Assembly (NCBI GenBank): GCA_043808325.1
Contig: JAZDEY010000025.1
Coordinates: forward strand, 1-51,549
Direction of reading: 5' to 3'
DNA: 51,549 nt
From: JAZDEY01 sp043808325 [NCBI: Candidatus Eiseniibacteriota bacterium]
Lineage (GTDB): Bacteria > Arandabacterota > Arandabacteria > Arandabacterales
Part shown: positions 7,080 to 15,642 of the stretch, piece by piece
Layout: each line of letters opens with the position of its first letter
Position numbering within the stretch: the first letter of the stretch is position 1
Position numbers and translations under genes: made by a program
Notes under the pieces: model-generated
What the model was told of the DNA's origin: nothing
Database searches by the model: none
Seen by the model: the letters and a program-made list of their open reading frames with translations, nothing else

Positions 7080-7169
7080 GGCCTTAACCCTCCTGCGGGG
7101 ATTGTACCACAGTTTGCGGTGTCTTGTGGTAGCAGGACTGGATTTGGGAGTGGCGTACCCGGGGCCGCG

Positions 7170-9455
7170 CTAAATGCGGAAAAGATATTGCATCTTGAGG
7201 AAATACTGCCGGCCGGTCAGAGTCCAGCCCTCGCGTCCGTCGTCGGCGAGATTGAGGTTGTCGTAGTCGTGGGTTGAACCGACGTAGAAGATCGAAAACG
7301 GACTAAGCTGGTAGGTAAGAAGCGGATCGACATCCCAACTCTCTGAGCGATCGTTGTACTGAAGTATCAAACGCGCCGAGAACTCGCGGAGCATCTGCCA
7401 GGCCAGGCGGGTTCGAAACACCGATTGCGAAAATAGCCGCGCGCCCGTATCCAGGTCATCGCTGGTGGTGCGATTGTATGAAAACGAGGTAAGCAGGCAA
7501 TCTGCGGGCTTTATGTCCGCCCAGCACCCATAAGTGATCTCCTTACCCATGACGAGATATCTGCGAGCTATGGTGTGGCCGTAGGTGAGGTTGGCTCCGC
7601 AGGTCAGGGCGCCGCCCGGGCTCAAGCTCAGACAACTATGTGCGAACCAGGTACCGTTGAACAGTACCCCACCGAAGCGTTCATCGCTGCGTACGTAGCG
7701 GTTGTGAATCGCGGTCTGAGCTGTCCTGAGACTTGTCTCCACGCTGGCGTCGATCCACTTCTCCTTCCCGGCTCCGTCGAAATTCCATTTCTCGGCGGCG
7801 ACAGTCCGTGCATAGATGCTCTGCATGATCTTGCTTTCCTCAAAACGCAGGATGCCTCCCAGCCATACTGAGCCCGTTCGAGCGTTGTTGGAAGGCTCCA
7901 GACCATTGTCCGCACGAAAGGTAGGACTGTATTCGACGTAATCGGCTCCTGCCTCATAGTCGCGCGAATCCCGGTTGAACGAGACCAGCCAAGCGTATCC
8001 CCAGAACTCCTCACCGTCGAGGGCAACCGTGTGCCGGCCGCGATCGAAACGGATGTTCTTCCAGGAGGTGTCACCCAAAGCGGCATTGTCCACCTCGGCG
8101 GTGTGTGTTGCCAGAACCTGGAACTTGAAGGCGTCGCTGGATGAAGGCCGCAGTTTGCCGTCGATCCCGAGGAGCGAGCCGGCACCGCCGCCGTCGCCGC
8201 CATCGAAGCGTCGATCGGTCGCCACAAACCCCACGTGAGACTGTCCGCCGAAATCCATCTTGCCCCTAAGAATGTTCGAGTAGCTTCTGCCGTTCTCGAC
8301 GAATTCGCTGCTCTCCTCGAAGGGCAGGATGATCACCGTGTGGTCGTCCCGGGCTGAAAGCAGGGCGAAGCTGTTACGACCCTTGCGCCAGGTCATCTTG
8401 CCGGCCACGACCGGGTCGTTGATCGAACGGGTGTAAACGGGTGTGAAATAGGTGCTGAACAGGTCGCTTCCCTCCTGAAAGAAGGGGCGTCGCTCGGGGT
8501 AGAAGAGGGCGAAGGTGGTGTTAACGTCTATCTGGGCCGCGTCCGATTCTACCTGGCTGAAGTCGGGGTTGATGGTCGCCTCAGCAGTCAACTCGGATGA
8601 AATATCATAGGCAATCCCCAGACCGACGTCGCCCTGGACGGCGTCGTTCTTGAATTTCGCCTGGTCACCGAGGGAGCCCGACTGATGTGCCAGGACCGCC
8701 GGCAACAACTCCAGGCCCGCACCGGGCTTTACGCCTGAGATACCGGTGCCGGTCCCCCACTGGCAGGGCCAGCAGGCCTCGTTGCGGTCATAGGCAGCCC
8801 AGGAGTATTGGTACCGCGATCCACGGGGCCGGTTGCGCCAGAATTCCATGCGCCAGGTCTGCTCCTCGCGGTTGGGAAACCGCAGGCTCGAGAAGGGAAT
8901 TGCCATCTCGACCACCCAGCCGAAATCGGTGATGCGGCCGGCCGTTTGATAGATCAGGTCATAGGTAAGGTCCTCGCCGATCGCCGCAGAGTACAGTAGA
9001 TCGCCCTGAATGCCATAGGGGTTTGAGGCGATCTCGAAAGCGACCGCCGACTCACCGTAGGTGTCAAGGCAGACAAAAACGTTGTCGTCGCTGAAGATGT
9101 TGTCGCGGGCGCAGAAGGAGGCGCGTACTTCCTCGGGCTTGTCGTAACAGCGAAACGCAACGTAGAGCCTGTCGTCGTCGTAGGTGATCAGGACCTCGGT
9201 ATCCACCTCGGGCTTGGTCTGGTCCCCCGGGTTGTGCTCGGCGAAGTTGTCGGCCCTTGCTGCCCCACGCCACCCGGCATCGTCGACATCGCCGTCGATT
9301 TTGATGGGGCCTGCCGCCCGCGTGATGGCAAGCGTGGGGTGATAGACCGGCACGTAATCGCCCGCCTCACCGGCCGCTGCGCAATGGGAAGCGACTCCAA
9401 CAAGGAAAGCAAGTGGCAGCAGAGCCAGGCCACACAGCGTGATATTGGACTTCAT
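7170..9455 (-). CDS. CBM9-like / DUF5916 outer-membrane protein
   Basis: A 761-aa exported protein. After a signal peptide (MKSNITLCGLALLPLAFLVG to CAAA), a CBM9-like sandwich starts at IKIDGDVDDAGWRGA and contains LYVAFRCYD and WVVEMAIPFSSLRF. The DUF5916 region follows from about residue 250, with the family signature INPDFSQVESDAAQIDVNTT, FALFYPERRPFFQEG and DLFSTYFTPVYTRSI. The rest is alternating polar/hydrophobic strands of a beta barrel, ending KMQYLFRI. Such proteins are common in FCB-group and acidobacterial genomes and are thought to sit in the outer membrane; their exact function is not established. ATG at 9455 follows GGAGAAG and begins the signal peptide; the longer frame from 9536 does not. 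A near-perfect sigma54 promoter lies upstream. Confidence 0.88.
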   Translation of the reverse strand: MKSNITLCGLALLPLAFLVGVASHCAAAGEAGDYVPVYHPTLAITRAAGPIKIDGDVDDAGWRGAARADNFAEHNPGDQTKPEVDTEVLITYDDDRLYVAFRCYDKPEEVRASFCARDNIFSDDNVFVCLDTYGESAVAFEIASNPYGIQGDLLYSAAIGEDLTYDLIYQTAGRITDFGWVVEMAIPFSSLRFPNREEQTWRMEFWRNRPRGSRYQYSWAAYDRNEACWPCQWGTGTGISGVKPGAGLELLPAVLAHQSGSLGDQAKFKNDAVQGDVGLGIAYDISSELTAEATINPDFSQVESDAAQIDVNTTFALFYPERRPFFQEGSDLFSTYFTPVYTRSINDPVVAGKMTWRKGRNSFALLSARDDHTVIILPFEESSEFVENGRSYSNILRGKMDFGGQSHVGFVATDRRFDGGDGGGAGSLLGIDGKLRPSSSDAFKFQVLATHTAEVDNAALGDTSWKNIRFDRGRHTVALDGEEFWGYAWLVSFNRDSRDYEAGADYVEYSPTFRADNGLEPSNNARTGSVWLGGILRFEESKIMQSIYARTVAAEKWNFDGAGKEKWIDASVETSLRTAQTAIHNRYVRSDERFGGVLFNGTWFAHSCLSLSPGGALTCGANLTYGHTIARRYLVMGKEITYGCWADIKPADCLLTSFSYNRTTSDDLDTGARLFSQSVFRTRLAWQMLREFSARLILQYNDRSESWDVDPLLTYQLSPFSIFYVGSTHDYDNLNLADDGREGWTLTGRQYFLKMQYLFRI

Positions 9456-9531
9456 CACTTCTCCGCGAAGGTTCGTGCCTCTGGGTGCTTCGGCAACGCA
9501 CAAGCGGCCGTAGACACCCACCGGGTCAATT

Positions 9532-9547
9532 TGCAATCAGTGTGCCA
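9532..9547 (-). promoter_or_regulatory. Sigma54-type (-24/-12) promoter of the DUF5916 gene
   Basis: On the minus strand the bases read TGGCACACTGATTGCA, a full match to TGGCACRNNNNTTGCW with the invariant GG and GC at the right distance. Transcription would start near 9520, about 65 nt before the ATG at 9455. A sigma54 promoter implies an enhancer-binding activator, none of which is encoded in this window. Confidence 0.65.
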
Positions 9548-9694
9548 AGCAATTCCACAATTATGGGAACCAGTAACCCCTTGATCTTAGCAAAACTCTG
9601 GCCTGTGGGTCGATCAAATGATTGGTGGTTCGTGTCTTTCTGACACGGCCGAGCGATGTATTGCTACGCTCCATACTCGGTACCGGCCTTCGAC

Positions 9695-11728
9695 TCATCC
9701 CTTCAGTTGATCCCACTCCTCCATCACCTGCTCAAGCTCGCGTTCGGCGCGCATGTAGTCCTGCCCCAGCCGCTGAATCTCCGCCCGGTCGGGTGGAGGA
9801 TTAGCAAGCCGGCTGCCGAGGCGAGTAAGTTCTGCTTCAAGGGCTGCCATGCGGGTTTCCAGTTCGGCGAGTCGAGTGGTTCGGTGGCGCTCGGCAGCCA
9901 AGCGGCGGCGCTCATCGGCGATGGCGCGGTTCTTTGCTGCACGGGCCGCACGAAAAGCTTCGGCCTTTGAGGAGCGACCGGCGTCCGGCGCCGACGCCGA
10001 GGTGGCCAGGGACTCTCTGCGGGAATGGTACTCACTGTAGGTTCCTTCAAAAACCCGAAGACTCGCAGCGGTTTTATCGATCTCCCAGACCTGGGTCGCC
10101 AGGGCATCAATCAGATAGCGATCATGGGAGACCAGAATCGTGGTGCCCTCAAAGTCGGCCAGCACGTTCTGGAGAACTTCCTGCGACGGGATATCAAGGT
10201 GATTGGTAGGTTCGTCGAGGAGCAGGAGGTTGGCGTTGCCGAGAGCGAGCCTGGCCAATGCGAGGCGTCCGCGCTCGCCGCCCGAGAGTACCCGGACCTT
10301 CTTGAAAACATCATCACCGGTAAAAAGATATCGGGCGAGATAGCCGCGGATATCGGCGAGCAGCATATGGGGGGCAATGGACTCAATCTCCTCGACAAGT
10401 GTATTCTCCTGATTAAGGCCTTCGTGCGCCTGGGCGAAGTAGCCGACGTCGAGGCTGGCTCCAAGTTGAACCTCGCCGGCAAGCGGCGGAAGCTGGCCCA
10501 AAAGGATCTTGAGAAAAGTGGTCTTACCGGAGCCGTTGGGCCCGATGAGCGCGGCACATTCCTGGCGCTTGAGTTCGATGTCGGGAGCAGTGAAAAGCTG
10601 CTTGCCGGGGTAGCCGACCTCGAGGCCGCGGGTGCGAAGCACGACGTTCCCGCCACGCCGAGCCGCCCCAAGCTTGAACTTGAGTTGCCTCGGCCGGTGG
10701 ACCGGATTGCGCAGAGCCCTCAAGCGCTGCTCGGCTTCGTCAACGTTCATCACGCCGGCGGAGATCTGCACGTCGTCGCTTATGCTGAGCCACTTCTTGC
10801 CTCGCATAGCCTCCAGCCCGATCTGTTCGATTGCCTGGATCTGGCGGCTCAGGCGTTTGAGGCGCCCTCTGGACTGCGCGACGTTTTGCGCGGAGATATT
10901 GCGCTTGATGTAATCCATTTCTTTCTCGAGGCGATCCTTCTCTGCTTCGAACTCCTTCGAGCGCAGCTCCCAGCGTTCCTGGCGCTGCCTGAGGTAGTGG
11001 CTGTAGTTGCCGCGATAGGTCTCGACTCCGGCCCTGTTCATCTCCCAGATGGTATTGCAGACCTTGTCGAGGAGATAGCGATCGTGGGAAACGATCAGAA
11101 CCGCACCGTCCCAATTCTGAACGTAGCTCTCAAGCCATTCGATGGCCGCGGCGTCCAGATGGTTGGTAGGTTCGTCGAGAATCAGGAGCCCCGGATGCTC
11201 GAGCAGCAGCCGGGCAAGCAGGGCCCGCGTGCGCTGGCCGCCCGAGAGGTGTGTAAGCGGCATCGTATACTCGTCGGGCGAGAACCCTAGGCCCGTAAGC
11301 ACCTGGCGGATGCGAGTCTCATAAGTGTAGCCACCCGCCTGCTCGAAGCGGGCCTGCAACGTGCCATAGCGCTCCAGGGCGTCCTCGGCCTTCTCGGCGC
11401 GGGCCATCTGAGCCTCGAGCCGGGCCAGCTCCTGCTGCTGCGCCAGGAGGTAGCTCAAAGGGACGAGACACTCTCCCCAGAGCGTCTTCTCCGATTCGAC
11501 GACCGACTCCTGAGGCAGGTACCCCATGGTGAGGCCGCGGGAGCTGTGAACGCTGCCTGCGGATGGAGTCTCCTTGCCGGCAATCGTGCGAAGCAGCGTG
11601 GTCTTCCCGATTCCATTGGGGCCCACGATAGCGATGCGCGCCCCTTGAGGGATGCTGAGGGAGAGCCCCGCAAAGACATCCAACCCACCAAAGGACTTCC
11701 CCAGGTTATGTGTGGTTACCAGTGACAT
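9695..11728 (-). CDS. ABC-F family ATPase (ribosome-associated type)
   Basis: A 677-aa duplicated ABC ATPase without membrane segments. Domain 1 has Walker A GPNGIGKTT, signature LSGGQRTRALLARLLL and Walker B LLILDEPTNHLD. Domain 2 has GPNGSGKTT, LSGGERGRLALARLAL and LLLLDEPTNHLD. The linker between them is long, charged and helical (KEFEAEKDRLEKEMDYIKRN), the P-site tRNA interaction motif region of ABC-F proteins. The C-terminus adds a coiled coil (residues about 600-677), as in Uup/YdiF-type members. The role is in translation or ribosome rescue, possibly antibiotic protection; the sequence alone does not choose. MSLVTTHNL is the start that matches family N-termini. It has no ribosome site, and TTAAAT lies nine bases upstream, so a leaderless transcript is possible. 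Confidence 0.9.
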   Translation of the reverse strand: MSLVTTHNLGKSFGGLDVFAGLSLSIPQGARIAIVGPNGIGKTTLLRTIAGKETPSAGSVHSSRGLTMGYLPQESVVESEKTLWGECLVPLSYLLAQQQELARLEAQMARAEKAEDALERYGTLQARFEQAGGYTYETRIRQVLTGLGFSPDEYTMPLTHLSGGQRTRALLARLLLEHPGLLILDEPTNHLDAAAIEWLESYVQNWDGAVLIVSHDRYLLDKVCNTIWEMNRAGVETYRGNYSHYLRQRQERWELRSKEFEAEKDRLEKEMDYIKRNISAQNVAQSRGRLKRLSRQIQAIEQIGLEAMRGKKWLSISDDVQISAGVMNVDEAEQRLRALRNPVHRPRQLKFKLGAARRGGNVVLRTRGLEVGYPGKQLFTAPDIELKRQECAALIGPNGSGKTTFLKILLGQLPPLAGEVQLGASLDVGYFAQAHEGLNQENTLVEEIESIAPHMLLADIRGYLARYLFTGDDVFKKVRVLSGGERGRLALARLALGNANLLLLDEPTNHLDIPSQEVLQNVLADFEGTTILVSHDRYLIDALATQVWEIDKTAASLRVFEGTYSEYHSRRESLATSASAPDAGRSSKAEAFRAARAAKNRAIADERRRLAAERHRTTRLAELETRMAALEAELTRLGSRLANPPPDRAEIQRLGQDYMRAERELEQVMEEWDQLKG

Positions 11729-11839
11729 GACAGCTGAATTTAACACGCGGGACGCGGAGGGCACAAACAGTTTGCCTATTGCAGCCTGCTTGGCGAGGCA
11801 CGCGCTGAGATGATTGCCAACATGGGCTTACTTGTGCAG

Positions 11840-11868
11840 CTGACAGTAAATCGGTCATCTGGTATAGT
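11840..11868 (+). promoter_or_regulatory. Sigma70-type promoter
   Basis: CTGACA (11840-11845) and TATAGT (11863-11868) are separated by 17 bp. It drives the YCII-like remnant at 11928 and could also read into the DUF3105 gene. It diverges from the ABC-F gene. Confidence 0.5.
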
Positions 11869-11927
11869 CCACTCTTGGTCGGAACTGGCGTGCGTTGGCG
11901 CTGAGCCTCACGTCTGGAGGTTAGAGG

Positions 11928-12002
11928 ATGCAATTCATCGTGGTGGCGCATGATGGTACGGATGAAGGAGCGACGGGAGAGAAGCCACGTCGCCATGAAT
12001 AG
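11928..12002 (+). pseudogene. YCII-domain protein remnant (N-terminus only)
   Basis: GGAGG followed by ATG opens a frame reading MQFIVVAHDGTDEGATGEKP, which is the conserved start of YCII-related proteins (small ferredoxin-like fold, about 95 aa). It ends after 24 codons, and the expected downstream strands are not found in any frame nearby. A good promoter and ribosome site remain, so the loss looks like a deletion of the body of the gene. The following 180 bp contain only short unconvincing frames. Confidence 0.4.
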
Positions 12003-12183
12003 TCGTGCGGGGGGAGTGCAGGAATCCGGCGGCGGCGAGGCCCTCCCCGGAGGCGATGGCGGTTGACGTGTTCTCGACCGTCAGACAGTGGGATTATCCC
12101 ATAGAGGTGCTGACCGACTATTCCCAAGCAATGAATCGCTATGCCTTCCTGTTGATTGAGTAGACCTTATGGAGTGGGCAGGC

Positions 12184-12792
12184 ATGCGTGTACTTGGCGT
12201 AGTTGCCGCAATGGTGATGGCTACTTTGGCCGCGACCGGATGTACCAAGCAACCGGCGGACAGCCGGTCGGGAAGCGTAAAGCCGGGGAACACCCCGTCG
12301 GAAGAGATCGGGTCGACGGACACCCAGTCAGGTCAGACGCAGTCAACGGACATTCCTGGGGTCCAGGTGTACACGAATCTGGGACACGCGCATACCACCG
12401 CGCCGGTTCACTACGAGCAGGTTCCCCCCGTGGGCGGCGATCACAACCCCGCGCTGCTCAACTGCGGCATTTATGATGAGCCGGTACCCGCCGAGAACGC
12501 GGTTCATTCTCTGGAGCATGGCGCGGTCTGGATCACCTACCAGCCCGCGCTGCCGCAGCCTGAGATCGGCCGCTTGCGCGAGCTGGTTCGAGGCCACGAC
12601 CACTTGATCCTCTCGCCATATCCGGACCTCTCGGCTCCAGTGATCGCTTCCGGGTGGGGAGTTCAAATCAAGTTGGAGAGAGTGGACGATCCGCGCCTGC
12701 CACGCTTCATAAGCAAGTACGAAGGGGGACCCCAGGCGCGCGAACCTGGAGCCCCGTGTACCGGGGGAATCGGGACCCCCATCGAGCATTAA
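12184..12792 (+). CDS. DUF3105 family lipoprotein
   Basis: A 202-aa exported protein. MRVLGVVAAMVMATLAATGC is a signal sequence ending in a lipobox-like ATGC, so it is probably lipidated at Cys20. After a low-complexity Ser/Thr/Gly linker comes the DUF3105 domain: THYEQVPP-type entry (VHYEQVPPVGGDHNPALLNC), then GIYDEPVPAENAVHSLEHGA and VWITYQPALP. The His residues in DHNP and SLEHG are the family's hallmark and might bind a metal. Its function is unknown. ATG at 12184 is preferred over 12169 because it begins the signal peptide and follows GGAG. The next methyltransferase starts 17 bp after its stop, so the two are likely co-transcribed. Confidence 0.83.
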   Translation: MRVLGVVAAMVMATLAATGCTKQPADSRSGSVKPGNTPSEEIGSTDTQSGQTQSTDIPGVQVYTNLGHAHTTAPVHYEQVPPVGGDHNPALLNCGIYDEPVPAENAVHSLEHGAVWITYQPALPQPEIGRLRELVRGHDHLILSPYPDLSAPVIASGWGVQIKLERVDDPRLPRFISKYEGGPQAREPGAPCTGGIGTPIEH

Positions 12793-12809
12793 CGCATGGA
12801 GAACTTGTG

Positions 12810-13544
12810 ATGGACATCTCGAACTGTTATGAGGATGCAAGGCGCGCCGCAGCCTATGCCAAACTGGAGTTTCCCGGCACTTACTACCTGGCGTACCGCG
12901 ATCTGCCCGAGATCATAGTCGAACACGTCCAGGGACGACGAGCGATGGACTTTGGATGCGGCACCGGACGCTCCACCAGATTCTTACAGAAACTCGGATT
13001 CGATGCGGTGGGAGTCGACATATCCGAGGACATGATCGAGAGAGCCAAGGAAATCGATGCGACGGGGGATTACCGGCTTGTTGTGGATCAAGGCCTCAGT
13101 CAATTCGAAGCCGGTGGCTTTGATCTTATTCTCTGCGCGTTTACCTTTGACAATATTCCTGCGGCGGCGCAAAAGGTCGCGATACTGAGCCAGATGGGGC
13201 GGCTGCTGAGCCCCCGCGGCGCGATCGTGAACCTGGTCTCCGCCCCCGAGATATACGTCAACGAGTGGGCTTCATTCTCGACCAAGGACTTTCCTGAGAA
13301 CAGATATGCGAAGAGCGGGGACAAGGTACGAATAATCATAACCGACATAGATGACGAGAGACCGGTAGAGGATTTCGTCTGGACCGATCGAGACTACCGG
13401 GAGATCTATGAGAAGGCCGGGCTGGCGGTGTCTGGGACGTACAAGCTCTTGGCGAGGGAGAGCGAACCGTATAAGTGGGTCAATGAGACCAGGATTGCCC
13501 CCTGGGTGATCTACGTACTGAAGAAGGCGGCCGGTACCGGCTGA
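12810..13544 (+). CDS. Class I SAM-dependent methyltransferase
   Basis: A 244-aa enzyme with SAM motif AMDFGCGTGRSTRFL, acidic strand-2 end VGVDISEDMIERA and motif IV FDLILCAFTFDNIP, followed by GRLLSPRGAIVNLVSAPE. This is the Methyltransf_25/11 type of small-molecule methyltransferase. The frame is open upstream into the DUF3105 gene, but ATG at 12810 directly follows that gene and GGAGAACTT is nearby. It is the fourth methyltransferase in the first 14 kb and is not closely similar to the others. The substrate is unknown. Confidence 0.83.
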   Translation: MDISNCYEDARRAAAYAKLEFPGTYYLAYRDLPEIIVEHVQGRRAMDFGCGTGRSTRFLQKLGFDAVGVDISEDMIERAKEIDATGDYRLVVDQGLSQFEAGGFDLILCAFTFDNIPAAAQKVAILSQMGRLLSPRGAIVNLVSAPEIYVNEWASFSTKDFPENRYAKSGDKVRIIITDIDDERPVEDFVWTDRDYREIYEKAGLAVSGTYKLLARESEPYKWVNETRIAPWVIYVLKKAAGTG

Positions 13545-13597
13545 ACGAGGTCTGGCAGCACATCGAGTAGACGTCTGGCAGGTTACGAGGAGAGAGT

Positions 13598-14434
13598 ATG
13601 CCGGAGCTTCCCGAGATCATGTCGCGGGCACGGGAGCTGAATAAGGTGCTTGTCGGTAAGAGGATTGCCGGCATTGAGGTGGTCCAGCCCAAGTGCCTCA
13701 ATGTGCCGGTGAAGAAGTTTGCCGCTTCACTGGTGGGCGCCCGCATCGGAGCCGTGACCAGTCGTGGCAAGTGGATATTCGTCGAGACTACAAAGGGGTG
13801 GCTGCTCCTTAACCTGGGTATGGGCGGAGAGCTCCTGCTTGTAAAGGGACGGCCGCTGCCCGAGAAGCGCCGGCTGGTATTCAGATTCACCGACCGCACA
13901 TCGCTCGCCGTGAACTTCTGGTGGTTTGGCTATGCTCACTATGTTGCGCCGGGGCGACTGGGCAGACACGAGATGACCAGGATCCTCGGGCCGAATGCGA
14001 TCGATCTCAGTGCCAAGGATCTGTGGGCGATGGTCAAAGGACGGCGCGGAGGGGTGAAGTCCTTTCTCCTGGATCAGTCGCAGGTGGCGGGGATTGGGAA
14101 CGCCTACATCCATGACATTCTGTACCTGGCGGGACTTCATCCGCTCGAGACGCTTGATTCGCTAGGCGAGGAGGACGTTGCAAGACTGGCGGAGGCGATC
14201 CGTGCGGGGCTCCTTCCCGCCATCAAGAAAGGTGGGGCATTCTACGAGCTCAATCTTTACGGACGCAAGGGCGGTTTCGTAAAGGAGGACGTCCTGATCG
14301 GCTACAGGCCGGGGGAACCCTGTCCGAAGTGCAAAACGGCGATCGAGAAGATCAAGACAGGCAGTACCAGCTCCTTCATCTGTCCCACCTGTCAGCGTCG
14401 TAGAGGAAAGAAGCAGCGGCGTCCGCGCCGGTGA
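13598..14434 (+). CDS. Fpg/Nei family DNA glycosylase (formamidopyrimidine-type)
   Basis: A 278-aa base-excision repair enzyme that removes oxidised bases and cleaves the resulting site. The mature N-terminus is MPELPE, with the catalytic Pro2 and Glu3. The conserved Lys of the beta hairpin is in SRGKWIF. The helix-two-turn-helix is in the GVKSFLLDQSQVAGIGNAYI region, and the zinc ribbon is CPKCKTAIEKIKTG then ICPTCQ (two CxxC pairs). All essential residues are present. The closing basic tail (RRRGKKQRRPRR) is unusual but probably harmless. GGAGAGAG precedes the ATG. The subgroup (MutM or a Nei-like branch) is not certain, so no symbol is given. Confidence 0.88.
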   Translation: MPELPEIMSRARELNKVLVGKRIAGIEVVQPKCLNVPVKKFAASLVGARIGAVTSRGKWIFVETTKGWLLLNLGMGGELLLVKGRPLPEKRRLVFRFTDRTSLAVNFWWFGYAHYVAPGRLGRHEMTRILGPNAIDLSAKDLWAMVKGRRGGVKSFLLDQSQVAGIGNAYIHDILYLAGLHPLETLDSLGEEDVARLAEAIRAGLLPAIKKGGAFYELNLYGRKGGFVKEDVLIGYRPGEPCPKCKTAIEKIKTGSTSSFICPTCQRRRGKKQRRPRR

Positions 14435-14447
14435 CGCGTGAGGGCAC

Positions 14448-14462
14448 CGGCCCCGAGGGCCG
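14448..14462 (+). terminator. Possible terminator hairpin after the glycosylase gene
   Basis: CGGCCC and GGGCCG pair perfectly around CGA, 14 bp after the stop codon. The following bases are only weakly T-rich, so the terminator role is tentative. Confidence 0.35.
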
Positions 14463-14507
14463 TCCGAATTTGCGCACTATAGTTTATGATGTAGGTTGTG
14501 GTTGGGA

Positions 14508-14536
14508 TTGACATACGCATCAGCCGACTATAAAAT
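14508..14536 (+). promoter_or_regulatory. Sigma70-type promoter of the C1 peptidase gene
   Basis: TTGACA (14508-14513) and TAAAAT (14531-14536) with a 17-bp spacer, about 85 bp before the ATG at 14626. Close to consensus. Confidence 0.65.
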
Positions 14537-14625
14537 CACCCTGGGCCAGTGAGCTCAATCGATCAAACCACACTACCAGCACCGCCCCTGGGGCTGCAGA
14601 CTCGGCAACCGAAAGGAGATCTAGC

Positions 14626-15543
14626 ATGAGCGACGCGACAGAAGTGCGTGGAATGGGGTGGTTGCCAGACTATCCTGACTTCCGTGATTATACCGTGGAG
14701 CAGGATCAGATAGGAGCCCGGCTGAAGGAGCTCGGGCAGAAGGATTCCGTTAAGACCATGCTAAGAAGGATCGGCGTGGCAGAGACCGAAGACGCCGCCC
14801 GGCCTCACTCGATTGACTTGAGACAACACTGTTCACCGGTTGAAGACCAGGGCCAGATCGGCTCATGCACCGCACAGGCCGGTGTCGGTATGGTTGAGTA
14901 TTTCGAACGGCGGGCCTTCGGCAAACACACCGATGCTTCACGAATGTTTCTCTACAAGGTAACGAGGAACATGCTCCACTGGACCGGCGACACCGGCGCC
15001 TTTCTTCGGTCAGCTATGGGCGCCCTGACCCTGTTCGGCGTGCCGCCCGAGGAGTACTGGCCCTACAATCCGGCTGATCTGGATGCTGAGCCTCCCGCCT
15101 TCTGTTATGCCTTCGCTCAGAGCTATCAGGCGATCAGCTTCTACCGGCTCGATCCTCCGGCGACTTCGCCCGCCGATCTTCTCAAACGGATCAACGCCAA
15201 TCTTGCGGCCAGCCTACCTGCGATGTTTGGGTTCAGTGTCTACGCCGGCATCTCACAGGCCAAGACGGACGGCAAGATCCCATTTCCCACCAGCGGAGAG
15301 AAGATTCTTGGCGGCCATGCAGTCATGGTCGTGGGTTACGACGATGCGATGAAGATCGTCAACTCGAATCCTGGTGGCAAAGAAACCAAGGGGGCCCTCC
15401 TCATAAGGAACTCGTGGGGTGCTGAGTGGGGCGCCAGCGGTTATGGCTGGCTGCCGTACGAATACGTGCTCAGTGGGCTCGCCGTGGACTGGTGGTCGCT
15501 TCTTAAGAACGAATGGGTCGATACCGGTGCCTTTAAGCTGTAG
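14626..15543 (+). CDS. C1 family (papain-like) cysteine peptidase, cytosolic
   Basis: A 305-aa papain-fold protease with no signal peptide and no obvious long propeptide. The catalytic Cys is in VEDQGQIGSCTAQAGVGM, the oxyanion Gln being the Q of DQGQIGSC. The catalytic His is in GGHAVMVVGYDD and the Asn in LIRNSWGAEWG. The N-terminal GMGWLPDYPDFRDYT segment is shared by bacterial C1A peptidases that also appear as the catalytic part of larger proteins. GAAAGGAGA precedes the ATG and a strong promoter lies upstream. Lack of an export signal suggests an intracellular role or another secretion route. Targets are unknown. Confidence 0.88.
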   Translation: MSDATEVRGMGWLPDYPDFRDYTVEQDQIGARLKELGQKDSVKTMLRRIGVAETEDAARPHSIDLRQHCSPVEDQGQIGSCTAQAGVGMVEYFERRAFGKHTDASRMFLYKVTRNMLHWTGDTGAFLRSAMGALTLFGVPPEEYWPYNPADLDAEPPAFCYAFAQSYQAISFYRLDPPATSPADLLKRINANLAASLPAMFGFSVYAGISQAKTDGKIPFPTSGEKILGGHAVMVVGYDDAMKIVNSNPGGKETKGALLIRNSWGAEWGASGYGWLPYEYVLSGLAVDWWSLLKNEWVDTGAFKL

Positions 15544-15590
15544 CCGATCGACCTGCCGGCGGGTGCCAGGTCCCCCGGTGCGCCGGGCCT

Positions 15591-15604
15591 TGCCCGTGCG
15601 GGCA
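15591..15604 (+). terminator. Short hairpin, possible terminator, next to the GNAT promoter
   Basis: TGCCCG and CGGGCA pair around TG and are followed by TTTGATT. It lies 47 bp after the C1 peptidase stop and its end abuts the -35 box of the next promoter. Confidence 0.4.
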
Positions 15605-15605
15605 T

Positions 15606-15634
15606 TTGATTCCTCACGGCGACGTTGGTATAAT
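15606..15634 (+). promoter_or_regulatory. Promoter giving a leaderless or near-leaderless GNAT transcript
   Basis: TTGATT (15606-15611) and TATAAT (15629-15634) are spaced by 17 bp. The ATG is at 15643, only eight bases after the -10 box, where transcription itself should begin. No ribosome site can fit. Confidence 0.65.
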
Positions 15635-15642
15635 GCCATACC

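Noticed and set aside
10025-11290. A 421-codon plus-strand frame
   Set aside because: It is antisense to the ABC-F gene, whose Walker and signature motifs are unmistakable. No ribosome site or family match.
12056-12163. Short frame MAVDVFSTVRQWDYPIEVLT before the DUF3105 gene
   Set aside because: No ribosome site and no family. It follows the YCII remnant and is too short to support.
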